Of a stretch of 64,000 bases of DNA, positions 49,301 through 61,820 are shown piece by piece. A program made the translations under genes and the position numbers. The DNA comes from Archegozetes longisetosus (Eukaryota > Arthropoda > Arachnida > Sarcoptiformes > Trhypochthoniidae). The notes under the pieces are model-generated. The model saw only the letters and a program-made list of their open reading frames with translations, did no database searches and was not told where the DNA came from. The stretch covers positions 1,748,001 through 1,812,000 of the forward strand of contig JAEMBT020000005.1 of NCBI GenBank assembly GCA_018873245.2, read 5' to 3'. Each line of letters starts with the position of its first letter. Position 1 is the first letter of the stretch.

Positions 49301-52300
49301 AGATTCAAATTGAAATGCTTCAATTGTTTGCATTGAATATAAAAATATCTTGAGAATACAAATGATTTAATTATTTATAAATCTAGGTCGTAAGATAAAT
49401 ATGGAGTTGCATTCTAACTATTTATCGGATTTATTTGAATAGTTTGCCCAATTATTTTCGTATTCATGGGAACTGGGAGAGTTTGCCTGTAAACTTGTGC
49501 ATTACATGCAGAATGTGAGCGCGATTTGTTCAGTTTCCACACTTACCATCATGAGTATTGAACGGTATGTATTCACATAGGATATTCTTTAAACATTAAG
49601 CTAACTCTCTATACTTGAATTGAAACCTTATTCAAATTTTTTCCATTGAATGTTCTTTCATCAAATTTGTTTTGATATGGCTTTTCGAACTGCAAAAATT
49701 GGTTGAGGATCGTTTGAAAAATATAAACTTATTTAATCAATTCTAACAATGATAAACTATTTTGTTGAAAGCCAGACTTGAAAATATTTGATGATGAACG
49801 AGCTTTATTTCAACTGAATTTGAATTGATAATTAATTTATTTGTTGGTGAAAGCAAAGAACGAATAGAATTTAAGCAAAGCTTTCTTACAAAAGGTTATT
49901 GTAATTACAAGACAAATGCATGGCATTTCAACTAAAATATTTAAGATACTAAGTGCACTAACAGTAATGTTCAATCTATTACTTTAGAATGGGTAAGTTT
50001 TAGATAAAGCTTCTCAGTTAGATAAATGAATTCTCTTTACTTGAATAAAAAGCTAAATCAGCCCAAAGGCTTATATTAAAAAACCAAAATTTGATCGCGA
50101 ATAGTAATGTCTAAAAGATTGCCTTAGAGAGTGTGGTTAAACTGGTATCTATTCACAATGATCAACTCCCAGTTTGTATTAGTTTCCCCTCAATCTTGAA
50201 ATATAAAAAAAATTGATCGAATTTTCATTTGTATCCTATCTCTTCCAATACGATGAAAAATATTTAGATTTATCAGTTTTGAAAGACTGAAAAGAAACTC
50301 GTATAAAATAAATTGATTTGTAAGCACTCGTATAAATAAACTTGTTTGTGAAGTCAGACTTTTATGTTAGCATCAAAGCGTGTGTTCAACAAACTTCTGT
50401 AGTATTGATTAAATTAATATAATATGTAGTTCTTTCAAACTTTATTCATAGGTAAAATTATGCTTTTATATTTCATTAGAGATGAGGGCAATTTCTCTAA
50501 TTTAATTTAGCTATTCAAGTGAAAGCCATAGCAATAGTCAGCGAGGCTATAGCTATCCTAAAGATTTTTCAAAATTTGAGTATAAACTTGCGCTCAAAAT
50601 CAAATCTTGCAAAAAATCAAACCATATTTATCTGATGCATGTTGTTAAGTATTAATGAAATGCTTGATAAGAAATAAACAGATATTTGAATGGAAGTTAG
50701 AAGTTTCCATTTGACCATTTGAAACTGAGCATTTGGTTTGAGACTTAGCTACCCAGAAGAAAAAACTTGTCTACAGCAGTAGTAAAACTGCAAACTTTAT
50801 CCAGCGTTACCTACATTATGGAGCCATTTAGAGTGATATGGGTGAACTTCCTCAATAAGCAAACCAAATTTGGATACTTTACATGCAGATCGCTGGGCTT
50901 TCATCCAGAGATTAGGCCCAATAGGAAAGTTCACGGCCAACTGTTGTAATGGTTTTACTGTTCACTTACATTTCTCTAAATAGATTTACGATAGAATTGT
51001 CTTATGAAAAGTTCTAACTCTATACAAAAGCTATGCCATTATATAATAATCGCGATGTTTTCGCTTTTATTCGTTGAGCAATACTTATGAAAGTGAATTA
51101 ACAAAAAAAGTCCTTATCTACAGTGAACAAAAATGAATTTAGTATCCCTTTAGTGTATTTTGTACATTATTCAGTAAAGCGTCATAACGTCTAAATAAAT
51201 GATTTATTGTTCTTAAGAATGCCGTTTGTTGTTCTACGTCTTACTTCAGTAATAGCCCTATACTTGTTCTCAAACAATTGCAACAATACTAATAATAGAC
51301 ATTGCTCTAAATTAGTTGCGTTACGATTTATCAGTAATGAGTACAGCATTTACAATCATAGTGGTGTGCACCAACTCCTCTAATGCTATTTCACTGCATA
51401 TTTCTCACTACGACAGTCAATGTATCGAACATATAACCAAAATTCAATTATCACAACTTTCGATATTGTCACATAACTCCATTTAATTGAAATATTTATC
51501 TGATTCTGTTTTAAGCTTCTTAAATGTTACGATTAAGAATAACACTTCAAATGAGAATAGTTACAAACTGATAGAATCAGAATTGAAGATTTGATGAAAG
51601 TTTTAAAAATTTAGCTTCACGTAAGATATTTTTGTTATTTAGTTGATCGATGAATCGAATTCTAGCTAAAGCAACTTAACTGTAGCATTAATTTGAGAAG
51701 CTCCTGTCAAAATCTTATATATTTACTAATTGTTCAACAAAATTTGATGCTGCCTGATCATCCTTTGTAGGCACAGCTCAGGTTTCAAGTCATGTGCTAT
51801 ATTCTATTATATCTATCATTAAAAGTTGAAGCTTCAAACTTGTTTTCTTATAAAAACTGGTATCAAAATATTGGTAAAATTAGTTATTTTATTTTCAATT
51901 AATTACCTATTCGAACTTTATTCTATTTGATTGGGCCAAGTTTTGTAAAATTTGATTATATTATGATTTTTGACAGTTTGAGGTATTGGTGTCTAAGCTG
52001 AGGTACGGCTAAAGAAAAATATTGTTCAAAATATGAAATGTTTGTTGAATGCTAAAATCAATAGTAAAGAATTTTCACTCTAGTGTGAATATATAATGAT
52101 TTAAAAGCTACTTGAAGGAAGTGACCAGACGGAAGAGAGTTGAAATAAAGCCAATTGAATTGTTGATGAAGTTAGATGTTGTTGAAAGATAAAACTAGCG
52201 TTATTTGATTTGCTATCTTTTACTCAAACAGTTATTATGCTATTATTCATCCAGTCAAGTGTAGAGCAACATTTTCAATGAATTACATGAAAAAAATAAT

Positions 52301-54000
52301 TATTCTCACGTGGATCGTTTCTTTTATACTCGCAGCGCCTGTTCTATACATTCAGGTACTCCAAATACTATAGCTATTTTGATGTTGAAGCAGTTAATAT
52401 TGTTTATTTTACTGGTTTCACATATATTACTTGCTTAGAATTAGTAAATTTGGACTTATACAATATTTCTATTCGCTGACAGGTTCACATAGAAGTGGGC
52501 TCTAGATTTAAAGCCTATTGGTGTGTGAGAGATTGGCAGGAAACCTTCTGGTGGCCATTCTATGAATGTTATATGATTTGGCTTATCTTAATTCTTCCTT
52601 CTCTTGTAATGGCTTATACTTATACTTGCATTTGCCATCAGCTATGGGTTGTGGTTCAGCAAAGAGCTGGAATGGTTTGCGGGCGCGACGACTTGTAAGA
52701 AATAACTAAAACTCAATTTTCTAAATACTGTCCACTCCTCCTAAATATAAGAATAATTTGATTCTTTATTTCTGTTCCCTATTTAAGAGTTAAGAAAACT
52801 TTTAGCATAACAATTGTTTTAATATAACAATTGTTTTAGCAGTCAAACATAACTTTATGCAATTAAACTATTGGGGGTTATAACTAGTTTGAAACTAGTT
52901 TTAAACTAGTTTTCAGTAATAACAAAATACGTTAAAGCAATCCAATCAAAAAGAAAGCTGTAAAGACAATTTATCATTGTTGATTGCTGTTTTAATTATC
53001 AGATACCATGAAAGTGTTTAAATTGTCTCAAAATGGTCTATTCTTTATGCAATGGCTCATTATGTTCTCGCTGCTTGTTTTCTGTGATAGGCTTTAAATT
53101 TGTGTTTTTAGAGACTTTTTTTTTACTTCTCAAGTAGTTTATAATGATCCGCTCCATCAAATCTTTTAAGACAATCCAATCCTATTCTAAGCAAACAGAA
53201 ATCATTTATCGCTACATCAGATGAACTGTAGGTAGTTTTCACACTTTAGTTCCAAATTGACGTATGCTTTTATGTTAGATTTTATTTTAGCGCAACAAAA
53301 GTATTTGCTCCCACCTCAAATTCAGTTCTTATAGTTTCAAATTGATATTATATAGCATTTTTATTATATAGCATTTTTATTCTGTAAAGATAGGCGGCCA
53401 AAGAGACAATCTGAAAAGTCTCTAACCTTCAGTTAGAATAAGTTTGACTCGAAAATGAAATACTTAAAGCTTTTAGATATATCGTATTATCGGTCGTGAC
53501 GCTTACCAATAATGCTTTTATAAGTCTCAAATTTAAAGACGGATAGCTGTTGGCCCCATTTAGTTTAACTCAATTTAGTATAAACTAAGTTTAAATGTAA
53601 GCCTAATCTACATCGACACTAGAGTAGGAGGCAGTTAAAAACAGAAATGCATCAAATTTATCCCATCTTATTGTCATTTATATTGTTTATAAAACATTCG
53701 AAATCAGAAGTATTTAGAAAGTTTTAGAGATAGTTCAGTATTTTATTTGGTGTTTCAAACTCATTGATTAGAATTGAAAATCGCGACTGAAAAATGAAGA
53801 ATATAGTTTGAAAATATGTTTTTCGCCTAATTTCTTGTTTCATAAATATTGAACACTAAAGTAGGAAAATATAATATTGACAAATAAGAGTAAATACAAC
53901 ATCAGAAGTTGTGATAATAGTTCTGGAATAAATAATTTTTCGTATGATTATTTACTTAAGAGAGAGTAACTGTGATTGTAGTGGGTTTGTGTTCAAGTCG

Positions 54001-54035
<35 letters not shown>

Positions 54036-54995
54036 TATAAAGAAAAAAATAGTTTATTGAAGCAAAATGCAAATGATACTATTTTCTACATTCCATAAGT
54101 ATAAAATTTGCTTGTATTATAAACACTAGTAGCGGTAATGGAAGCACCGAAATGAGAGAATTAAACTATACGGAAAATCACAATGAGTATAGTCGTAACC
54201 AAACACAAAGACCTCTTCAGCAAATTTACCACAACAAGGCAGACGAAGACAGCAATACAGTGAAACAGGTGATAAAGCATTAAGATGAAATTTGGTGTTC
54301 AATTTTCAAGAGTAAGCTTTTGAAAACAATTTCAGGTCATCAAAATGTTAGTTGCAGTAGTTGTACTGTTTATTATTTGCTGGTCTCCCATTTTAATTAT
54401 ACATGTTTTAACTTCGTTTGGTGTTTTCAATCCATTAAACTACGGCTTTCTAAAGCCACTTCGAACAGGTATGTCCCAATTCTCATTTCATAAATGATTT
54501 TGTTGTACATTCCACAACATTAGAACAATGCAAAGTTACCAGAAACGCACTGTTCCCTTGCCATTCTCCCTCCCACCCGTATCTATTTGAATTTGATTTT
54601 CGGTTGTAGTCGCTTGTTTTGTCTAAAATGATTAAGAACTCAATCCGATTAATTGTGAGAAGATAAGTGTTGGTGTAGGAGAGTATCATTATTTCTCGTA
54701 GCATTTTAGACTATTTAGTATATGTATAAAGACTTACTCTATGCCAATAAGCTATAATGTTATATGACTTGTAATAGCGGCACATCTTTTATCGTATGTC
54801 AACTCATGTATAAATCCCGTGGTGTATGGCTTCATGTCAAAGAACTTTCGAGCGTCGTTTCGAGCAGCTCTTTCCAAATGTCTTCGCTGCAAAGGTAATG
54901 GTCAAAGCAGTTCTAATCGAAGCTATACTTCAACATATCGCATAAATAGCACAACCGCTACAAGAGCTACAAGTATTTGGACTCAACAGAGATGA
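46390..54995 (+). CDS. Class A (rhodopsin-like) neuropeptide-type G protein-coupled receptor
   Basis: Plasma-membrane peptide receptor, ligand unknown. Coding exons: 46390-46513, 46783-46809, 47080-47201, 49443-49564, 52232-52355, 52483-52694, 54130-54268, 54336-54468, 54778-54995; all phases agree, giving 406 aa. N9 is a glycosylation site. TM1 is about 33-58 with GN (51-52). TM2 has SLATADLL. C107 before TM3 pairs with C187 in ECL2 (AYWCVRDW). The DRY motif is ERY (131-133), followed by AIIHPVK. TM6 has CWSP (305-308) and TM7 has NPVVY (347-351), then [10 protein letters not shown] as helix 8 and a Ser/Thr-rich tail. Short introns alternate with introns of 1.4-2.7 kb. The first intron must use a GC donor and exon 2 is a 27-nt microexon in TM1. 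The subfamily (cholecystokinin, QRFP, orexin/allatotropin-like) is undecided. AATAAA at 55025-55030. Confidence 0.9.
46783..46809 (+). other. 27-nt coding microexon in TM1 of the GPCR
   Basis: Flanked by TTCTAACAG and GTATAT, it encodes LTLIAGLI with split glycines at both ends. It supplies the residues needed between IPTAIVY and NGLIVYTVI to make a full TM1. Without it TM1 would be too short and out of phase. Confidence 0.75.
47202..49442 (+). other. GPCR intron 3, about 2.2 kb
   Basis: Bounded by AAG/GTAAGA and GAATAG/TTTG. It is AT-rich with no embedded gene. It contains the (GA)n tract at 49263-49286 about 155 nt before its 3' end. Confidence 0.6.
49263..49302. repeat. (GA)n then (GAAA)n microsatellite
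   Basis: Roughly twelve GA dinucleotides are followed by a short AAGAAAGAAAGAAAG tract. It sits in a GPCR intron shortly before a coding exon, a position where length changes could affect splicing; no effect can be shown from sequence. Confidence 0.9.
49565..52231 (+). other. GPCR intron 4, about 2.7 kb
   Basis: The phase-2 intron lies inside the ERY codon of Arg132 (CG/T), between TM3 and ICL2. Small open frames in it have no similarity to known proteins. No nested gene was recognised. Confidence 0.6.
52695..54129 (+). other. GPCR intron 6, about 1.4 kb, in ICL3
   Basis: It contains three copies of AAACTAGTTT at 52882-52913, a twice-repeated TTATATAGCATTT near 53350-53380 and a long (GA)n tract at 54003-54032. 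No coding content was seen. Confidence 0.55.
54003..54032. repeat. (GA)15 microsatellite
   Basis: An uninterrupted GA tract about 100 nt upstream of the exon encoding intracellular loop 3. It is the second GA tract in introns of this same gene. Confidence 0.9.
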
Positions 54996-55925
54996 GGATA
55001 ATATGAAAACGGCTCACACTCGACAATAAAATTGAGCGATCCTACGACAAAACGCGTCACATCTATCAGTTTTATATTGTTATTGATGTCGAGCCAAATT
55101 ATTTGATTTATAATTGAAAAACTGTATTATGTACAAACATTAATACAATTGGATGTTCCCAGAGCTAACTTAAATTGAGAAATGTTTTTTAATTTTGTTG
55201 AAAATAATTCAACTTATGTTTTGTTATTAGTTCTTATCAAATATAAATATAAACCTAACTTGATGGAACAGTTAATGTTTTTCCATTCTCAGAGCTGGAT
55301 CGTTATTCAGTTGAAAAGTTGTCTAATAAGTTAATTTTAGTGGTCAATAGGAATATAAGTACCATATTATACGTTGGATAAAAGAGCTTTTCATTTAACA
55401 CACGTAATGTTAGATATATCTATGGTTACTTTATTTGCTATGTTGTTGCTATGTATTTACTCATATAATACATCTTATTTTGTCACTTTAATTCATAAGA
55501 AATTGATCTCTAAATTATCATATAAGTGTATCGAATATCAATTGGCTCTATTGTAACAATTGTCAAGATATAGTCCATAACTTATGTGTTAAATCTTTAT
55601 TAAAGAAAGATATTTGATTTTTATACACTTGTTAGTAACAATTATTTGCTCAATGATATAAATGTGAATATTGAGGAGAATAGGCCTGAAGCGCAATCCA
55701 ATACTCAGATTTAGATCTTAAGTTGCACTAATTGTGCTTTGGCTAAAAATTCATTTACCTTAATATTGAGCTTTCTAACTACACGTTCTCTAGTCGTTGT
55801 AACAGTATTTAAACAATGCTCTTGGGCTATTCAATATCGAGCCTACAGTTCATTCTGCAATTTGATGTTTTCTAATGAGGTGCTAACACGCTCTCAACAA
55901 AGATCTCATTCATCCATTTGACCAG

Positions 55926-55961
55926 CTATCAAATGGATTCATTTAGGAATCCATTTGATAG
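55926..55961. repeat. Perfect 15-bp hairpin with 6-nt loop
   Basis: CTATCAAATGGATTC at 55926-55940 pairs exactly with 55947-55961 around ATTTAG. It lies about 930 bp beyond the GPCR stop. The arms are too short for a typical microRNA precursor; a fold-back remnant or a structured RNA element is possible. Confidence 0.6.
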
Positions 55962-56145
55962 AATTTAGATAAATCTCAAGAGATATAAATCAGGAAATTT
56001 GTCACACATTATTTGCGAACTCTAATTAATGATTCATAAAACTTACTCTTCCATTATTTTCACTTCATTTCTGTAAAATAAGTTCTAACTTAATAGTGAA
56101 CAAACACTCTAATTAACGCCGAGGCTGTAAAACAACTTTCAAATA

Positions 56146-56574
56146 CAGTCCGACCTCGGTTATGGCAAATGTCGATGTAAGCTACCAAGTTTGAAAGCAT
56201 CGGCACATAGAGTAGAGTCACAAATTTAGAAACGAAGGTTTTGGCATAACTCAGATTATAGATTATGTTTTCAATATTCACAGCTTTATCTATGTCCAAA
56301 TTTTGAACAACATTTACATGTATTTAAGACCATCAATTTTTAAAACTATTTCATAAAATTCAAAATTTTTAATTCATAATTTTTCTAAATAGATGTCTAT
56401 TTAAGAATTTTAGTTAAATTTTTTATTACACAAATCATATTAAAGCTAATCTAATGCATGATATTTGGATGAACTGAGGTCAGTTTTCTCTCATACTCGG
56501 ATAGTACCGCAAACTTCGATTGTGGCAACTAGATTTTAGTGCACCGACAAGTTAACATAACCAGGATCAGACTG
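56146..56574. mobile_element. pogo/Tc1-mariner-like MITE, 429 bp, non-autonomous
   Basis: The left end CAGTCCGACCTCGGTTATG and right end CATAACCAGGATCAGACTG are inverted copies, flanked on each side by TA, the target site of the Tc1-mariner superfamily. The CAGT...CCTCGGTTAT style of terminus is typical of pogo/Tigger elements. Similarity of the arms extends imperfectly to about 30 bp (TGTCGATGTA against TGTCGGTGCA). No transposase is encoded. The arms have diverged, so the copy is not very recent. Confidence 0.72.
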
Positions 56575-59404
56575 TACATAATAAATTAAACATAAGGATG
56601 AAGGTCTAGGAAGAATCTGGAAACGATATAATATTCTAAAATAATTGAAAAAGTTAAAGCAAATAATAATATCTTCCTTCATACTTTGATTCTGATTCAG
56701 TGATCGCGATCAAGATGTTATATCTCGAGATAGCTTTTGATAATTTTTATAACTCGAAGCAACTTTTTGTTTGCTAATGTCAATTGAAAAATGCTACCAG
56801 TATTTGGTATTTATTTTGGGCCAATTTTCTATTAGTTTTTATTGAAACCATGAGTCGAGATTTATGCTCATTGAGTTTGAAAGAAATTTTCAACTTTGCA
56901 ATAGAGCTGGAGAAATTCCATCCCGGATATTGATTGTTATACTTTCCTTTGAAGTGGACAAACACTTGAAAATCTAGTTTGAAATCATAATTTTGTGATT
57001 TGATTGTTTGCAACATTAAAGAAGTGGTATGTTTTCAAAACTGAAAACTCGATAATAAAGAAAACATGTTACATCAGTAAATGCTCGCAAACTCATTTCA
57101 AATTCTAGCAAATATGTTCTCGTAGTTAGATTCAATTGAAACTGAAAAAGCAATTAAAATCAATTTTCCAACTCATATAGTTTACTGAGGAAAATCTGCT
57201 TTTTAAGAGTCAATCGTAACGACTAAAGTGTTTACTGCTCAATGAAGATCCTTCTCTTACTAATGACGAGCATTTCTCCGCTTCAAACAACTGTTGACCA
57301 GTTGACAAATTTTGACTTATTCTTTTCATCACTCCATACTGTGATTTGTTTAAAAACAAAATATACTCAGATAATTTAACACTTTAATCGAAAGCCAAAT
57401 TGCTTACTGATTTACTGAAACTTGAATGTTTCAAAATGAATCAAAATAAATCAATTTATTAATTAAGTGTAATCTTATAGAGAGTAGTATTAGATATGTA
57501 ATAATAAATTTATAATTAATCGCAACATATGCTGCGAGTGTGCAATAGTTTTACTAGATTGTTAAAAAAATTCAGTTCTAACCTTATCACAAATTTGAGT
57601 TAATGAGTTTCGAATAATAGTTTTTTCTTCTGTTGCGAACACTATTTTAATGATTTAACGTGATTTTAATTCAAAATCAATGAGTAAGTGATAAGATCCT
57701 ATTTAATATTTGTTAAACTTTACTCATTAGTAATATCTAATTAATGAGTAATAAGAAAGAGAAGAAAAATAAAAATTGATTAGATTGTGATATACTTCTA
57801 AAAACTGACAGTATGTGTTGGGTATTAACTGTTAAGTATATGAGATATACTAAAATCAAATTGTTATTATTTTTAACAACTTCTACGGATTAGAGAGAAA
57901 CTATAAAACCAAAATATTTGTTCACTTTTTCTCAACTGTTCGTTTAGTCACTGCTATTAAGTTGTATTTCTAATTCAAATAATATTACAGATAATACTTT
58001 ACAGCAGTGACCACCAGTTGTTTGAGATCTCCAACCAATTGCTATGACATAATAAAACGATTGAAAAATAAAAGTTTATTGATTAGAAACTGATAAAACT
58101 GAAAGTCCCAAAAATAGCTTCAGTATTGAGCTCGACTGTGTTATCAAAACTTTGCAATTTTGTGTTCCCTGAAGGATTTAATAAAAAAGACGATCTCATC
58201 ATTTGATTAAAACTCGTCATTTGATTAAAATCTGTGCGCGACTTGAATCAAAACTATTGTACAGCTACCACCGAATAGTTTTACTTTAATCCCTGATGAG
58301 TACAGATCAAGAGTTAGGGACAGCATCAAAATTGAATAATCAGAGAACTATAGTTTAAATGTTAACGAAAATCTTGAGGAGAATAAAAATCAACACTTGG
58401 CTCACGACTGATAATTATAATTCATATTCATTGACTCATATCTTAAATAAATTATACAAAACAAGATACAAATGTAAACTAATAAAACATTAGAATCGGG
58501 TCGGGAAACAAGGTAACAAACAATATTCTATCGGCTTCAGGAGTTATTGGCGTCAATTTACAAATTAATTATAGACACGTGCGATAATTAGGATTTTACG
58601 TTATGCTCAAACATGCCTTCGAACTTTTCTGGCTCAAAAAGTTTACAAATCGTTTGATTATCAGTGATTATTGGGTCGTTCACTACTTTAAAATCAAATG
58701 ATTCATAGTTTAAGTTTAATAGTAACTCAACGAGTAAGCAAACCTTAAAAGTTTGCTCAGAATGCATCAGTTTGGGATTAATAAAAGAAACTATTTGGAG
58801 GCAGCTGTACACTCGGTTCCAATAATATGTGTCATGATCTCGGATTAATCAATGATAACTTTGGGAGCAAACTAAGGGTAACATATATAATCAAATATTG
58901 AAATATTAATATCATTGAATTTTATTAATTAGTCATTGCAAATATATATTTCAAAGTTTTCACTCATACAAAAAAATTCACATTTTATTCGAATAAAATA
59001 TGAACTTAATTATAAGCATGAACTTAATAATAATATGCTTTTATTGCAAAACTATTGAAAATCCTGACAAATTGTATGATAAACAAGTGAAACCTTAAAA
59101 GTTGATATTTTTCAACTCTATTTGGTTAGTAAATGTGCATTAAAACTATTAGTCAGCATATAAAAGAAATAATTACTAATCCAGCCCTACAAACTTTACT
59201 CCTCACGCATCATCATGGGATGAGATGCTTACATATATTATTGGAACCGAGTGTACATCAAGTTAGGACACATATGAATGTGACCTATATTACCAGCATA
59301 TACCTTATGTTGACAACATTCTCAATTAAGAATCAACTACCATCTTAGCATTTTTTCCATTGCAATCCAGACACTCATTTTGTCTTAAGTAGATTGACAC
59401 GATT

Positions 59405-59439
59405 AAACTTTAGTTTCATAGTTTCAGAAACTAAAGTTT
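59405..59439. repeat. Perfect 13-bp hairpin with 9-nt loop
   Basis: AAACTTTAGTTTC at 59405-59417 and its exact complement at 59427-59439 are separated by 9 nt. The loop repeats part of the arm (GTTTC), suggesting a slippage origin. Confidence 0.55.
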
Positions 59440-61536
59440 CAGTAAAGATTAGAAAACCAAAACCGGCGTTCACACAATGCAATCAATGCTTGAAACTTGG
59501 TCTTGCAATGACCAATCGAATTGATTGGCCATAGAAGTCTCAGAGTGATTTTTAGTTATCAGTTTTGGGTAAAAATACCATTAATAATGAGAAATTCTAA
59601 AAGTAATTTAAGTTGATCAATTTTTAATGATACATTAAGCTCTTGTATGAATAGTCACAAATGTGGAACTTAATTGTGAACCAAAGAATTGTCATAAAGT
59701 TGACATATTGCAAAAGCCTGCCTTTATTCCAAATTGCACTGAAACGCGTTTCAAGTTTCTAAAACTTTTCAAACCTTGCGTTTAGACTACACAATTAATT
59801 TTAGATGTTGCTAGGTTTAAAGGTGAACTGTCTAAACTTACTTCAATCGTTTGAACTTCATTGATCTGCTCTGAAACTCTGTATATTTATCCAATGATTT
59901 CTACACAAATTTACCTTTTAAGTCGAATCCCTGTTGACTTGAGAGCTTAATGTTAAACAGACTAAAGAGTAAATGCTTGGCTAAACATTAAGCGAAAGAT
60001 TTAATCTTAATTGATATGCTAGTATTGGCTATATTTAAGTAGTTGTTCCTATTCGTTTATTTATAAATTTGAGTTACAACTTATAAAGAGTCAACCGAGT
60101 CTTGGCCTCACTCCTAATTTTGCCTTCATTCTTATAGATAGTATTCAAACATTTAATTGTTATAGTATGTGTAAAATTGCTTCATTTTAGGGCTAAATCA
60201 TCCACTATTTCAGTCTACTATTGCATTTTTTGTCATTATACTTTTAAAAGCGCCCAATTCACAGAAAAGATACGCGTCAGTTGAAAATAGCGAATTTGGT
60301 CAAATTATTAATCATTCTCGTACTTTTTATGCATATGACTCATAAAGCAAAGTGATATAGTAAAAAATTTCGATTTCAAATTCAAGTTTCAGTCTTTTTA
60401 TATACCCAGTTCAAGAATTTCAACTTAATCAACAGAAAACTTATTGCGTCAAAGTTTTATCAGGATTAAATATTTTGATGATAAAGTGCTAATTTTATGT
60501 ATTTGAAGCTTAAAAACATTTATTGGTTGATAATTAGTTGAGTTATGAACAAAGTTGAATGTGAATTTTGATTCCACAATCAAAATGTAATTGTTAAATT
60601 CAATTCAATTCGCAAAATATCACTTCATTTGAAGATTGTGTCGAATATTTCACCGCTTATTATGTCTTCACTATATGGGCTGAAAATTAAGAACTGTCTG
60701 ATTAAAATAGAAATGTTTTGTCTTTTGTATTCCTGTAAAGTGAGTTATTTATCGAAAGAATGTAACTTTTCATAGTAACATCTGCCGAGATTGATTAGAA
60801 GGCGTATAATTTATCAATTTGGTTGGAAAATAAATATTTGTTTAAGTATAAAATAGTTTTGTTTGAAGGATGATAAATATTGAAAGAAGTACCTTTTAGG
60901 CTGCAGACACAAATATGATTTTAGTAAAAGCACAATCACAACACGATATTTATATTATTTCAAATAAATGACATGTTTATTATGCTAAAATTGCATTTTC
61001 AATCATTTGATTTGCATATAGCAGCTGAGAATTCCTGACATCAATAAAAATCAATCATACTTACATTAGTTTACTCAATCGTTTACAGTTTTCCTAATAT
61101 ATGTCTCTCTAAATCATATCAAAAATTCTTCTTCAGCCCTTCTTAAAGCTATTGGTAGTCATGAATTATTCACTGGATATTAACTCATTCTGGGATACTC
61201 TGAAGTCTAAGTCTCATAACTTCAATATTGATATTGCAAGCGTAACAGCGAACAAATACACTATGATGAATAGAGCCAAATTAATTTACATTTGCAAGTT
61301 TGGCATTTTCTATTTACGTTCAACTATCTTTAATAGTACCACCACCAAAGCCATCACCAATTCTAGCATTTCTCTTTCCTATATTAGATTTGTATCAGCT
61401 TCACTTAGCTCACGATATTACTCTTTTAGTCTTTTTAGACATCAATTAAATATAGATATAGACTAAAATGATTGAAACTAAATTTATTCAATTGAGAAAT
61501 AATGGTTTAAATTAATTTCGAATACTTAGTCGTATC

Positions 61537-61820
61537 GTAAGTTAAGTGATGGCATAAACTTGACATAAACCTAATATTGGAAACAGTTTTGGTGGTCTCA
61601 TTCTTATAAGACTACCTACCGTTCACAGCTATGCAAATCTTGCAAATCTAAGTTAATTTGGCTGTAGAGAGTCATATTGTAAGTTAAGTGGTTGCATAAA
61701 CTTGATATAAACCTGATTTCGCAAGTAACAATGCGAACGTTGCTCATAGTTTTAGTTATCATCAAATAGCGATGTAAAACTTACAAATATAAATCAATTT
61801 GGTTGTAAATAAGTTCCTAT
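61537..61820. repeat. Diverged tandem duplication, unit about 142 bp
   Basis: GTAAGTTAAGTGATGGCATA at 61537 recurs as GTAAGTTAAGTGGTTGCATA at 61679. TAAGTTAATTTGGCTGTA (about 61650) likewise recurs as TAAATCAATTTGGTTGTA about 142 bp later. Two full units can be followed; a third may begin after 61820. Confidence 0.65.

Noticed and set aside
59270..59345. Possible coding exon in the 71-codon frame 59133-59348
   Set aside because: No homology, no good splice sites and a composition like the surrounding non-coding DNA.
61152..61466. 104-codon plus-strand frame in the region before the MATH-BTB gene
   Set aside because: Ser/Ile/Asn/Tyr-rich composition typical of translated AT-rich DNA, no similarity and no signal peptide pattern.
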